From: Bacteroidetes bacterium UBA7688
Lineage (GTDB): Bacteria; Bacteroidota; Bacteroidia; Chitinophagales; Chitinophagaceae
Length of the DNA stretch: 12,710 nucleotides
Direction of reading: 5' to 3'
Assembly (NCBI GenBank): GCA_002482815.1
Contig: DLGS01000099.1
Location: 1,868-14,577 of the forward strand
Shown: one piece after another, positions 6,810 through 12,710 of the stretch
Layout of the letters: each line of letters begins with the position of its first letter
Numbering within the stretch: the first letter of the stretch is position 1
Made by a program: the position numbers and the translations under genes
Notes under the pieces: generated by a model
The model's input: only the letters and a program-made list of their open reading frames with translations
The model's database searches: none
Told to the model about the DNA's origin: nothing

Positions 6810-8744
6810 TTGGAAAATCAGAAAATACATACAATCTTATATCTGGCAGGGCTCATCGTCCTGCTATTTTTCTTTTGCAATAAAGCTATCGCTCAGGAAA
6901 AAAATCTAAAAACGGTAAGAATTAAGCATCGTCGCGAAAACAAAAAATCGTTATCAGACGAGCGCCTGAATTCTTTTACTCCCGGAATGAAGATGATGAC
7001 GATTGATTCGCAATTGATGGCGCAATACTCTTTGCAAAGCCTGAGCAACTTATTGAGTCAGCAGGTGCCGGTTTTTATCAAATCCTATGGCATCAATAGC
7101 TTGGCCACACTGAATTTCAGAGGATCATCTTCAGCACAATCTCAGGTATTATGGAATGGAATTCCTTTGAATAATGCCTCTTTAGGGATGGCAGATATCT
7201 CTGTTCTGAGTGTAAATCACTTCGAGAACATCAATATTTTATATGGAGGCTCTTCTGCACTCACTGGCAGTGGAAATGTTGGTGCCGCTTTACTGCTGGA
7301 TAATCGATTTCGCACCAAGGATACTTCAAAAAAAATAATTACCACGATTGCGCTGGAAGCCGGTAGCTTTCAACAATTCAAAATCGTAGTAAAGGAGGAA
7401 ATTAATTTAAGGAAGTTATACATTTCGCTAAAGGCCTGCGGTCAAAGCGCAGAAAATAATTTCCGGTTTAAGGATCAAAATAATAGCGCTCAAAAAATGG
7501 CGAACGCACAGTTAACAGGCTATAGCGGAATGCTAAATCTTGGCTATTTTCCGGATTCAAAAACTCAATTACACCTCTCAGCATGGTACCAGCATTTCGA
7601 CAGGGAATTACCTGCTGCATTGTTTGAAAAATTTTCTGACAAACAGCAAAAAGATGAATCTATAAGGTTGTTTTTTGAAGCTAAAAAAACACTGGATATC
7701 ACTACGAAAATTTACAGCAAATCTGCTTTCATCAGTGATGAAATGCAATACGAGGACAGTACCATTAAACTCTTTACCAACAATAAAACTTTTCAGTTCT
7801 ACGAAGAAATCGGATGGAAAAAAGAAATCAACAAACACGAATTACTTCTTTTCGTACCCATCAACATTTCCTGGACAAAACCGCTGAATGATTCTCAAAT
7901 CAGGTATCAAAACAAACTGGCAATTGCAGGTGCGTACAGATTTTCAGGCATAAAAAAGCGCTTGAATATTGCTGTAAACGGCCGGCTTGAGCAGATTAAT
8001 AAGCAAACAGTATTTTTACCGGGATTAAATGCAGCTTTTGCAATCTTGCCGGTTTTATCGCTAATGGGTAATATTCAAAAAAGTTTTCGCGCGCCAACGC
8101 TGAATGAATGGTATTACCAGCCCGGAGGTAATAGTATGCTGAAACCGGAAAAAGGCTGGAGTGAGGATGTCGGATATGAATTAAAAATTCCGCTTGGGCG
8201 AAAATTAATTTTCAATCATGATTTCAGTGCATTTAACAGAAATATCAGGGATTGGATTTTATGGTTTGGGGGTTCGATCTGGACACCGCACAATATTGCC
8301 GAAGTCCACTCACGAGGTTTTGAGTCTGTAAATTCATTTGTATGGCAAAAACCAAAATTGAAAATTCATATCGGTTTAAATACATCGTTTGTTTTGGCCA
8401 CTACCGAAAAGAGTTATATCCCAGGTGACGGAAGTATTGGAAAGCAAATACCCTATTCTCCCCGCTATAACTTCCAAAGCAATTTTGGGCTTAACATTGG
8501 AAAGATCTACGCAAATTACAATCACACCTACACCGGTTACAGATTTGTGACAACTGACGAGTCGCAATACATCGAACCATATCAAACAGGTAATTTATAT
8601 ATTTCGTATCAAAAATCTTTCTCTGAACACCAATTGAAAATTTCTTTGCAGTGTAATAATCTATGGGATAATACATATCAGGTGGTTTATCTCAGACCAA
8701 TGCCTGGCAGAAATATGAGTATGGGCTTCAATTGGAGTTTTTAG
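6810..8744 (+). CDS. btuB: BtuB-like TonB-dependent outer-membrane cobalamin receptor
   Basis: 644 residues starting at TTG 6810, the triplet directly after the previous stop codon. No ATG lies before the signal peptide (1-29, cleavage near AIAQ), so TTG is the best start. The plug spans about 60-170, with QSLSNLLSQQVPVFIKSYG, LATLNFRGSSSAQSQVLWNG and NINILYGGSSALTGSGNVGAA typical of the family. The 22-strand barrel follows, with FRAPTLNEWYYQPGGN near residues 428-443, and the chain ends in a terminal Phe (WSF), the usual outer-membrane insertion signal. A carboxypeptidase-like N-terminal extension, as in SusC proteins, is absent. Length is close to E. coli BtuB (614). Last gene of the riboswitch operon. 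It imports cobalamin into the periplasm using TonB energy; specificity is inferred from the riboswitch and the BtuG-like neighbour. Confidence 0.9.
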   Translation: MENQKIHTILYLAGLIVLLFFFCNKAIAQEKNLKTVRIKHRRENKKSLSDERLNSFTPGMKMMTIDSQLMAQYSLQSLSNLLSQQVPVFIKSYGINSLATLNFRGSSSAQSQVLWNGIPLNNASLGMADISVLSVNHFENINILYGGSSALTGSGNVGAALLLDNRFRTKDTSKKIITTIALEAGSFQQFKIVVKEEINLRKLYISLKACGQSAENNFRFKDQNNSAQKMANAQLTGYSGMLNLGYFPDSKTQLHLSAWYQHFDRELPAALFEKFSDKQQKDESIRLFFEAKKTLDITTKIYSKSAFISDEMQYEDSTIKLFTNNKTFQFYEEIGWKKEINKHELLLFVPINISWTKPLNDSQIRYQNKLAIAGAYRFSGIKKRLNIAVNGRLEQINKQTVFLPGLNAAFAILPVLSLMGNIQKSFRAPTLNEWYYQPGGNSMLKPEKGWSEDVGYELKIPLGRKLIFNHDFSAFNRNIRDWILWFGGSIWTPHNIAEVHSRGFESVNSFVWQKPKLKIHIGLNTSFVLATTEKSYIPGDGSIGKQIPYSPRYNFQSNFGLNIGKIYANYNHTYTGYRFVTTDESQYIEPYQTGNLYISYQKSFSEHQLKISLQCNNLWDNTYQVVYLRPMPGRNMSMGFNWSF

Positions 8745-8802
8745 GACAACCTGTAATTGAATAAATTTTAAATTATAAAATAGTCAAATTAATTTTTATT
8801 CA

Positions 8803-8835
8803 ATTTTCATTAATCATCTCAAATGAATACTTTTG
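8803..8835 (+). promoter_or_regulatory. Weak candidate housekeeping promoter before the ECF sigma gene
   Basis: TACTTTTG (8828-8835) fits TAnnTTTG. The -33 region is only T-rich (TTTTC, near 8804-8808). An inverted repeat TTCATT/AATGAA with a 10-base spacer (about 8807-8828) lies between the two. It would give a leader of more than 120 bases. Weak support. Confidence 0.3.
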
Positions 8836-8907
8836 TCCACCAAAATTTAACAAACGCTTGTTTTTGCTAATTAAATGTTAATGATTATTGATATCCACAT
8901 TTTACCC

Positions 8908-8934
8908 AACCTTTTTCAACGTCAGTACGTCTTA
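8908..8934 (+). promoter_or_regulatory. Candidate ECF-sigma-type autoregulated promoter
   Basis: AACCTTTTT (8908-8916) and CGTCTTA (8928-8934) are 16 bases apart measured from AACC to CGTC. An AAC-containing -35 and a CGTC-type -10 at this spacing is the general form of ECF-sigma promoters, and ECF genes commonly drive their own transcription. A start near 8940 would give a leader of about 27 bases before the sigma gene. The match is by eye to general ECF features, not to a known consensus for this sigma. Confidence 0.45.
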
Positions 8935-8966
8935 TTCATGTATGATTTTATAAAACAATAAACCCA

Positions 8967-9542
8967 TTGCCTATAACATTATCATACACAGAAGCACCGA
9001 ATCCTGCTGATCTTCAACTTATTATCGCCTGTTGTGCGAAAAATGAGCGGAGCGCACAGGAGAAATTGTATAAAATGTTCCAACCGAAGATGATGTTGGT
9101 AGCTATGCGCTATGCCAATGATCGTTCTTCAGCTGAAGACATTGTAAATATGGGTTTTTTGAAATGTTTTCAGAAAATCGATAAATATAATTATCAGGGT
9201 TCTTTTGAAGGTTGGTTGCGAAAAATAGTTTTGCGAACGGCGCTGGATAGCTTGAGATTGAATGAAAAGTATAATGAAAAGGTAGTTTTTGTAGAGAAGG
9301 AAGAATATATAGAAAGAGATCACGGGGAGCGGATGTATTACGATCAATTGATAAAATTGGTTGAAACACTTCCCAAAACAACGAAATTAGTTTTTAACCT
9401 GAGTGTGATGGAGGGATTGCAACATAAAGAAATAGCGGAGCTGCTCGGAATGAGCGAAGGAACATCGAAATGGCATTTGAGCGAAGGAAGAAGGATACTG
9501 AAAGAGAAGATCGAGCATTTGCAATTAAATATCACACAATAA
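8967..9542 (+). CDS. ECF (extracytoplasmic function) RNA polymerase sigma factor
   Basis: 191 residues. Region 2 spans about 17-100: LIIACCAKNERSAQEKLYKMF, then MRYANDRSSAEDIVNMGFLKCFQKI, then GSFEGWLRKIVLRTALDSLR, which covers the core-binding and -10 recognition helices. Region 4 spans about 125-182, with LPKTTKLVFNLSVMEGLQHKEIAELLGMSEGTSKWHLSEGRRIL, a helix-turn-helix for the -35. The linker is short and there is no C-terminal extension, the usual ECF size. The only start that keeps region 2 is TTG 8967: the frame is closed by TGA at 8943 and the first in-frame ATG falls inside region 2. It precedes the dual membrane-spanning anti-sigma candidate by 15 bases, so the pair is one operon, and that protein is its probable regulator. 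Target genes are not visible apart from its own promoter. Confidence 0.93.
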   Translation: MPITLSYTEAPNPADLQLIIACCAKNERSAQEKLYKMFQPKMMLVAMRYANDRSSAEDIVNMGFLKCFQKIDKYNYQGSFEGWLRKIVLRTALDSLRLNEKYNEKVVFVEKEEYIERDHGERMYYDQLIKLVETLPKTTKLVFNLSVMEGLQHKEIAELLGMSEGTSKWHLSEGRRILKEKIEHLQLNITQ

Positions 9543-9557
9543 AAATACCTATCCTCA

Positions 9558-11591
9558 ATGAATAAGGATATGATAAACATAGACGATTTTGTCAGAGAAA
9601 AGCTAGGCGGGCATACCGAAAAGGAAGACCCGGCTGCTTGGCTCAGGATGAAAGATTTACTGGATAAGGAAATGCCTGAGAAAGCAGCTCCTTTCATTTT
9701 CAGACTTGGGAAGCCAATGGCATTCCTGGGCGCAGCTTTGCTTATCGGAGCGCTTTGTGTGGGTGGATATAAAATAAATGCACTTCGCGAAAAAACCTCA
9801 GGTACAACTGCTTCCGGCACCAACTCAAACTCTAATAATCAAAATACTGTAAACAAAATATTTAATACAAATACTACAACAGCCCCTGCAAACACAACAC
9901 TATCAACTGAAACAAATCAACCTAAAAACAATACAAACCCTATCGCCAGCGGAAATAATGCTGATCAAAATGAACAAACAACGAATTCAAACCAATCTGA
10001 TTTAAGCTCTCATCAAATTGGGAATGGAGACCAGGTTGCAAATTCACATCGTCACCTGGCATCCGGTACTACTGTTGCAAATTCAACAAATCACAAATCC
10101 AACAAGCAATCAGCCAACAGGTTGAATAGCGGATCTGTCGATAATGCGGATGGAAGTAATAAAAACAATGCAGCAACAGGATCCAATAGCAGTAGGAATC
10201 ACAGCCGCTCAGCTGTGTCTTCACATAGCAGTAAAAAAGGTAGTTCAGTCAGGTCGAATTCAGTTAATCAAAACACATTTGCTTCAAATACCGGTTCTGT
10301 CAATAAAAGATCTGTTGAAAAGGATTTAAGTAAAAACAAATCACAATCCGGCAATTCATCTGACGAAAATAAAAATAAGATAGGTGAATCTGACAAGACA
10401 AATACTGACAACAATTTAGCTTCAAAAGATGCAAAAAAAGACAGTATGTCCGCCATAACTGTTATTACCAAACAATCTTCTGCAAAAGGTTTCCCTAAAA
10501 AGAAAACCATCATAAAAGACACAGTAAATATCAGCAAATTTGAATTGCCTTCTACTACAGCCGCAAGTCAAAATGCTGACCCGATTAATACAAATATTAT
10601 CAGCACAATGCAACCTTCAAAAAAGGATATAAAACTCGCTGCTAATCAAAGTAAAAAAGCCAACAAAATCAGTTCGAAACAAACTGCTGCAAAGCAGGAA
10701 AATATCCTCGCATCGAAACAAGCCGGTACTAAAGAGCAAAGTCAAAACATGACTTCAGCTAAAACTGAAACTGCGAAAGCTAAAAAAGGGAAAGGAAGCT
10801 TGTCAAAATGGGTTGAAGGGCTGCACTTGCCTGAAGCTGTTGCAAGTGCTAAAGAAGATGCACGTAATGCACAATTTTATACAGGTTTCGCAGCAGGTAT
10901 CAATTATACCCCATCCGGAAATGGTAATAATTTCCAGGGTGTGCAATTTGGCCCAACCGGCGAATTGGTTTTCAATAAACACTGGAGCCTGTTTGGCGCT
11001 GTCAAATATTTTAACAGAAGCGGGGGTAAGAAAACGATTAACGACAACTTTGCAAAAGATGTATCGAACAACATTGCAGACAGTGTGAAAGGTGCAAACA
11101 CTTATTTTACAGTACTAACAGATTCAACCAACCGTTATTTTAATTTCTCCACGGTTCATAGCTTTGAAATGCCAATATCTGTTCGTTACGCCATCAATAA
11201 GTTTTACCTGATGACAGGAATTAACCTTGCTTATTCATTACCAGTAAATGTAGAATTGGTAGAGAAAGAATATAAGGGCATGAATTCGCGGGTTGTACAA
11301 ACTAATACTACCAGCAAACCTATGTTAAGCGAATCAAAATCTATATTGACAACAGCTGATTTTGGTTCAAGATTTGGCGTAGGATACCTAATAGGAGCAG
11401 GTTATCAGATTACACCAGCCTGGCAAACTGACCTAAGAATGGTAAATACCTTCTGGGACAATGCCAAAGGCGACGGCGCTAAACGTCTTTCAAAAGACTT
11501 CTATCGTCTTCCATCTATTCAAATTACAGTCGGATACCAGTTTAACAGAGGCCGCAGCAAAGCCACTTTTGGTCCAAACAGTATCAGGTAA
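9558..11591 (+). CDS. Dual membrane-spanning (Dma-like) anti-sigma factor with outer-membrane beta-barrel
   Basis: 677 residues with four parts. Residues 1-50 are a soluble charged segment (INIDDFVREKLGG, AAWLRMKDLLDKEMPE), the place for a cytoplasmic sigma-binding domain. Residues 53-72 form one hydrophobic helix. Residues about 75-435 are low complexity, rich in Asn, Ser, Thr, Lys and Gln with almost no hydrophobics, so a disordered periplasmic linker. From about 438 to 677 alternating strands appear (FYTGFAAGINYTPSG, WSLFGAVKYFNRSG, MPISVRYAINKFYLMTGINLAY, GVGYLIGAGYQI, QITVGYQF), typical of an eight-stranded outer-membrane barrel. No cleavable signal peptide is seen, so the helix should stay in the inner membrane. 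This is the layout reported for Bacteroides thetaiotaomicron Dma anti-sigma factors, whose loss affects vesiculation. It lies 15 bases after the ECF sigma gene. Sigma binding is inferred. Confidence 0.88.
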   Translation: MNKDMINIDDFVREKLGGHTEKEDPAAWLRMKDLLDKEMPEKAAPFIFRLGKPMAFLGAALLIGALCVGGYKINALREKTSGTTASGTNSNSNNQNTVNKIFNTNTTTAPANTTLSTETNQPKNNTNPIASGNNADQNEQTTNSNQSDLSSHQIGNGDQVANSHRHLASGTTVANSTNHKSNKQSANRLNSGSVDNADGSNKNNAATGSNSSRNHSRSAVSSHSSKKGSSVRSNSVNQNTFASNTGSVNKRSVEKDLSKNKSQSGNSSDENKNKIGESDKTNTDNNLASKDAKKDSMSAITVITKQSSAKGFPKKKTIIKDTVNISKFELPSTTAASQNADPINTNIISTMQPSKKDIKLAANQSKKANKISSKQTAAKQENILASKQAGTKEQSQNMTSAKTETAKAKKGKGSLSKWVEGLHLPEAVASAKEDARNAQFYTGFAAGINYTPSGNGNNFQGVQFGPTGELVFNKHWSLFGAVKYFNRSGGKKTINDNFAKDVSNNIADSVKGANTYFTVLTDSTNRYFNFSTVHSFEMPISVRYAINKFYLMTGINLAYSLPVNVELVEKEYKGMNSRVVQTNTTSKPMLSESKSILTTADFGSRFGVGYLIGAGYQITPAWQTDLRMVNTFWDNAKGDGAKRLSKDFYRLPSIQITVGYQFNRGRSKATFGPNSIR

Positions 11592-11625
11592 TAAAGTTTT
11601 GATTTTTGTTTTTGTATAAAGGTTG

Positions 11626-11670
11626 AAAAAAGCGAAGCGGGTAATTCTTTACTTACTTCGCTTTTCTTTT
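11626..11670 (+). terminator. Intrinsic terminator closing the sigma/anti-sigma operon
   Basis: A 10-bp stem AAAAGCGAAG (11628-11637) pairs with CTTCGCTTTT (11656-11665). The loop contains a smaller stem GTAA/TTAC around TTCT (11641-11652). The right arm runs into TTTTCTTTT. It lies 34 bases after the stop codon at 11591. The A-run on the left arm means it could also work on the minus strand. Confidence 0.8.
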
Positions 11671-11760
11671 GTCCGTATATCAGGACAGAATGTCACCGGG
11701 AAACAGAAATACATAAAAACTGCTTGTTTTTCATTCAATTTTATCCATTTTTACAGTATA

Positions 11761-12414
11761 ATGGTTGAAGTTAAAAATCTGGTCAAAAAATACGGCAGTC
11801 TTTGTGTTGTCAATGATGTGTCCCTGAACATCGCCAAAGGCGAATTAGTATCTGTTACAGGGGCTTCAGGCGCTGGTAAAAGCACATTGCTGCACCTGAT
11901 GGGTGCATTGGATATTGCAGATTCAGGAAGCGTATTGATAGACGGGATAAATCTGTTTACGCTATCTCCCAAAAAACAGGCCAGATTCAGGAATGAAAAA
12001 ATAGGATTTGTTTTCCAGTTCCATCATTTGCTGCCCGAGTTTTCGGCTGCCGAAAATGTGGCAATGCCATTATGGATTGCAGGGAAAGGTAAGGCTGAAG
12101 GACTGAAAAGTGCAAAAGAAATGCTCGAAATAGTAGGGCTTTCAGCGAGGGCAGATCATAAACCTTCTGCCTTGTCCGGAGGGGAACAACAGCGTGTTGC
12201 TATAGCAAGAGCATTGGTAAATAAACCATCAATTGTGATGGCAGACGAACCTACCGGAAATCTGGATAGTGCAAATGCCGATGCAATCCACCGTTTATTT
12301 GTACAATTGCGCAAAGAATTGTCACAAACTTTTGTATTAGTTACCCACAATAAAGACCTGGCAGCATTGACAGACAGAAACCTCGAGATGCGCGATGGGC
12401 GCATTGTTTCATAG
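11761..12414 (+). CDS. lolD: LolD-type lipoprotein-releasing ABC transporter ATPase
   Basis: 217 residues, the complete ABC ATPase set: Walker A GASGAGKST (34-42), Q-loop Q86, signature LSGGEQQ (138-144), Walker B IVMADEP with E163, D-loop GNLD and H-loop H196. VFQFHHLLPEFSAAENVAMPL (84-104) closely follows the stretch that marks E. coli LolD rather than MacB or FtsE. LolD powers release of lipoproteins from the inner membrane to LolA through LolC/LolE; the permeases are not in this window, which is common in Bacteroidota. The true start is ATG 11761. The frame is open further upstream to TTG 11623, but that stretch overlaps the terminator and lacks family similarity. No strong promoter or Shine-Dalgarno is visible. 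Its work supports the surface lipoproteins encoded earlier, though no operon link exists. A different related LolCDE-type exporter is possible. Confidence 0.93.
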   Translation: MVEVKNLVKKYGSLCVVNDVSLNIAKGELVSVTGASGAGKSTLLHLMGALDIADSGSVLIDGINLFTLSPKKQARFRNEKIGFVFQFHHLLPEFSAAENVAMPLWIAGKGKAEGLKSAKEMLEIVGLSARADHKPSALSGGEQQRVAIARALVNKPSIVMADEPTGNLDSANADAIHRLFVQLRKELSQTFVLVTHNKDLAALTDRNLEMRDGRIVS

Positions 12415-12497
12415 ATTATTATTAAAATAAAAAGTCCATATAACACACTATTCTAAAGGCAAAAAAAATTCTTTCTTAAATAAACATGAGAAAAACC

Positions 12498-12527
12498 TTT
12501 CGGAATATCCCAAAAAGTATATTTTTG
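12498..12527 (+). promoter_or_regulatory. Promoter for acpP
   Basis: TATTTTTG (12520-12527) fits TAnnTTTG, with TTTC near 12498-12501 as an imperfect -33 element at 18 bases. The start would fall near 12533, about 22 bases before ATG 12555. Acyl carrier protein genes are highly expressed, so a strong promoter here is expected. Confidence 0.6.
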
Positions 12528-12554
12528 CACTCATAAATTTTAAATGCACAAGCT

Positions 12555-12710
12555 ATGTCTGAAATTGCAAATCGCGTAAAGAAAATCATCGTTGACAAAC
12601 TAGGCGTTGACGAATCTGAAGTAAATACAGAAGCCAGCTTCACCAATGATTTGGGCGCTGACTCTTTGGATACCGTAGAGTTGATTATGGAATTCGAAAA
12701 AGAATTCAAT
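12555..12710 (+). CDS. acpP: Acyl carrier protein, 3' end missing
   Basis: 52 residues are visible before the window ends; the full protein is normally about 78. MSEIANRVKKIIVDKLGVDE is the first helix, and LGADSLDTVELIMEFEKEF contains the DSL motif with S37, the serine that receives 4'-phosphopantetheine. The protein carries growing acyl chains in cytoplasmic fatty acid synthesis. Start is ATG 12555; the ATG at 12544 is out of frame. It lies 140 bases after lolD with its own promoter, so it is likely a separate unit, and the usual Bacteroidota partner fabF would be expected beyond the window. Codon use and length to this point are ordinary for the family. Confidence 0.97.
   Translation, partial: MSEIANRVKKIIVDKLGVDESEVNTEASFTNDLGADSLDTVELIMEFEKEFN

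Noticed and set aside
8765..8781. ATTTTA/TAAAAT hairpin after the receptor gene as a terminator
   Set aside because: The stem is only 6 A:T pairs with no G:C and no U-run; too weak to call.
9800..10800. Tandem repeat or CRISPR-like array in the low-complexity part of the anti-sigma gene
   Set aside because: The Asn/Ser/Thr/Lys-rich composition makes many short matches, but no regular repeat unit or spacing is present and the frame is open throughout.
11623..11760. Possible 46-residue N-terminal extension of LolD from TTG 11623
   Set aside because: It overlaps the strong terminator hairpin (11626-11670) and precedes the normal LolD N-terminus, which begins exactly at ATG 11761.
11700..11760. 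Promoter for lolD
   Set aside because: T-rich stretches (for example TATCCATTTTTA) come near the TAnnTTTG pattern but none matches, so no box is reported.

Overview
The window looks like chromosomal DNA from a member of the Bacteroidota, probably a Chitinophagaceae-like or related environmental lineage. Several independent signs agree. Two secreted proteins carry type IX secretion (T9SS) C-terminal sorting domains. Candidate promoters match the Bacteroidota -7 element TAnnTTTG. Clear Shine-Dalgarno sites are generally absent. The vitamin B12 locus has the Bacteroidota-style surface proteins, and an ECF sigma gene sits next to a very unusual anti-sigma gene. The assignment is from sequence character only; no database search was possible.

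Layout. (1) Minus strand, 1-3325: two co-oriented genes that I cannot name. The upstream one (2288-3325) encodes a soluble protein with the residue spacing of a kinase-like fold. The downstream one (1-2208, running off the left edge) encodes a large secreted protein whose C-terminal part resembles the clan CD (caspase/gingipain/CHAT-like) peptidase fold, with a His motif and a GSCGG motif. A TAnnTTTG promoter overlapped by an 11-bp direct repeat lies between them. (2) Plus strand, 3442-8744: a cobalamin riboswitch with its own promoter, followed by a tightly packed four-gene operon: a T9SS-sorted DUF4465/BtuH-like protein, a second T9SS-sorted secreted protein of unclear family, a BtuG/YncE-like beta-propeller lipoprotein and a BtuB-like TonB-dependent receptor. 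Together they read as a B12-repressed system for surface capture and outer-membrane import of cobalamin. No inner-membrane btuCDF genes are in view.

(3) Plus strand, 8908-11670: an ECF-type promoter, an ECF sigma factor, and a 677-residue protein with a short cytoplasmic anti-sigma-like segment, one inner-membrane helix, a roughly 360-residue disordered periplasmic tether and a C-terminal outer-membrane beta-barrel. This is the architecture of the dual membrane-spanning anti-sigma (Dma) proteins of Bacteroides, a direct mechanical link from outer membrane to cytoplasmic transcription. A strong intrinsic terminator closes the unit. (4) Plus strand, 11761-12710: a LolD-type lipoprotein-release ABC ATPase, then the start of acpP (acyl carrier protein) behind a good promoter; acpP runs off the right edge.

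The themes are coherent: much of the window concerns the cell envelope (outer-membrane uptake, surface lipoproteins, lipoprotein trafficking, envelope sensing). The most unusual items are the dual membrane-spanning anti-sigma protein, the peptidase-like and kinase-like orphan pair, and the use of T9SS-sorted proteins at the surface of a B12 uptake locus.
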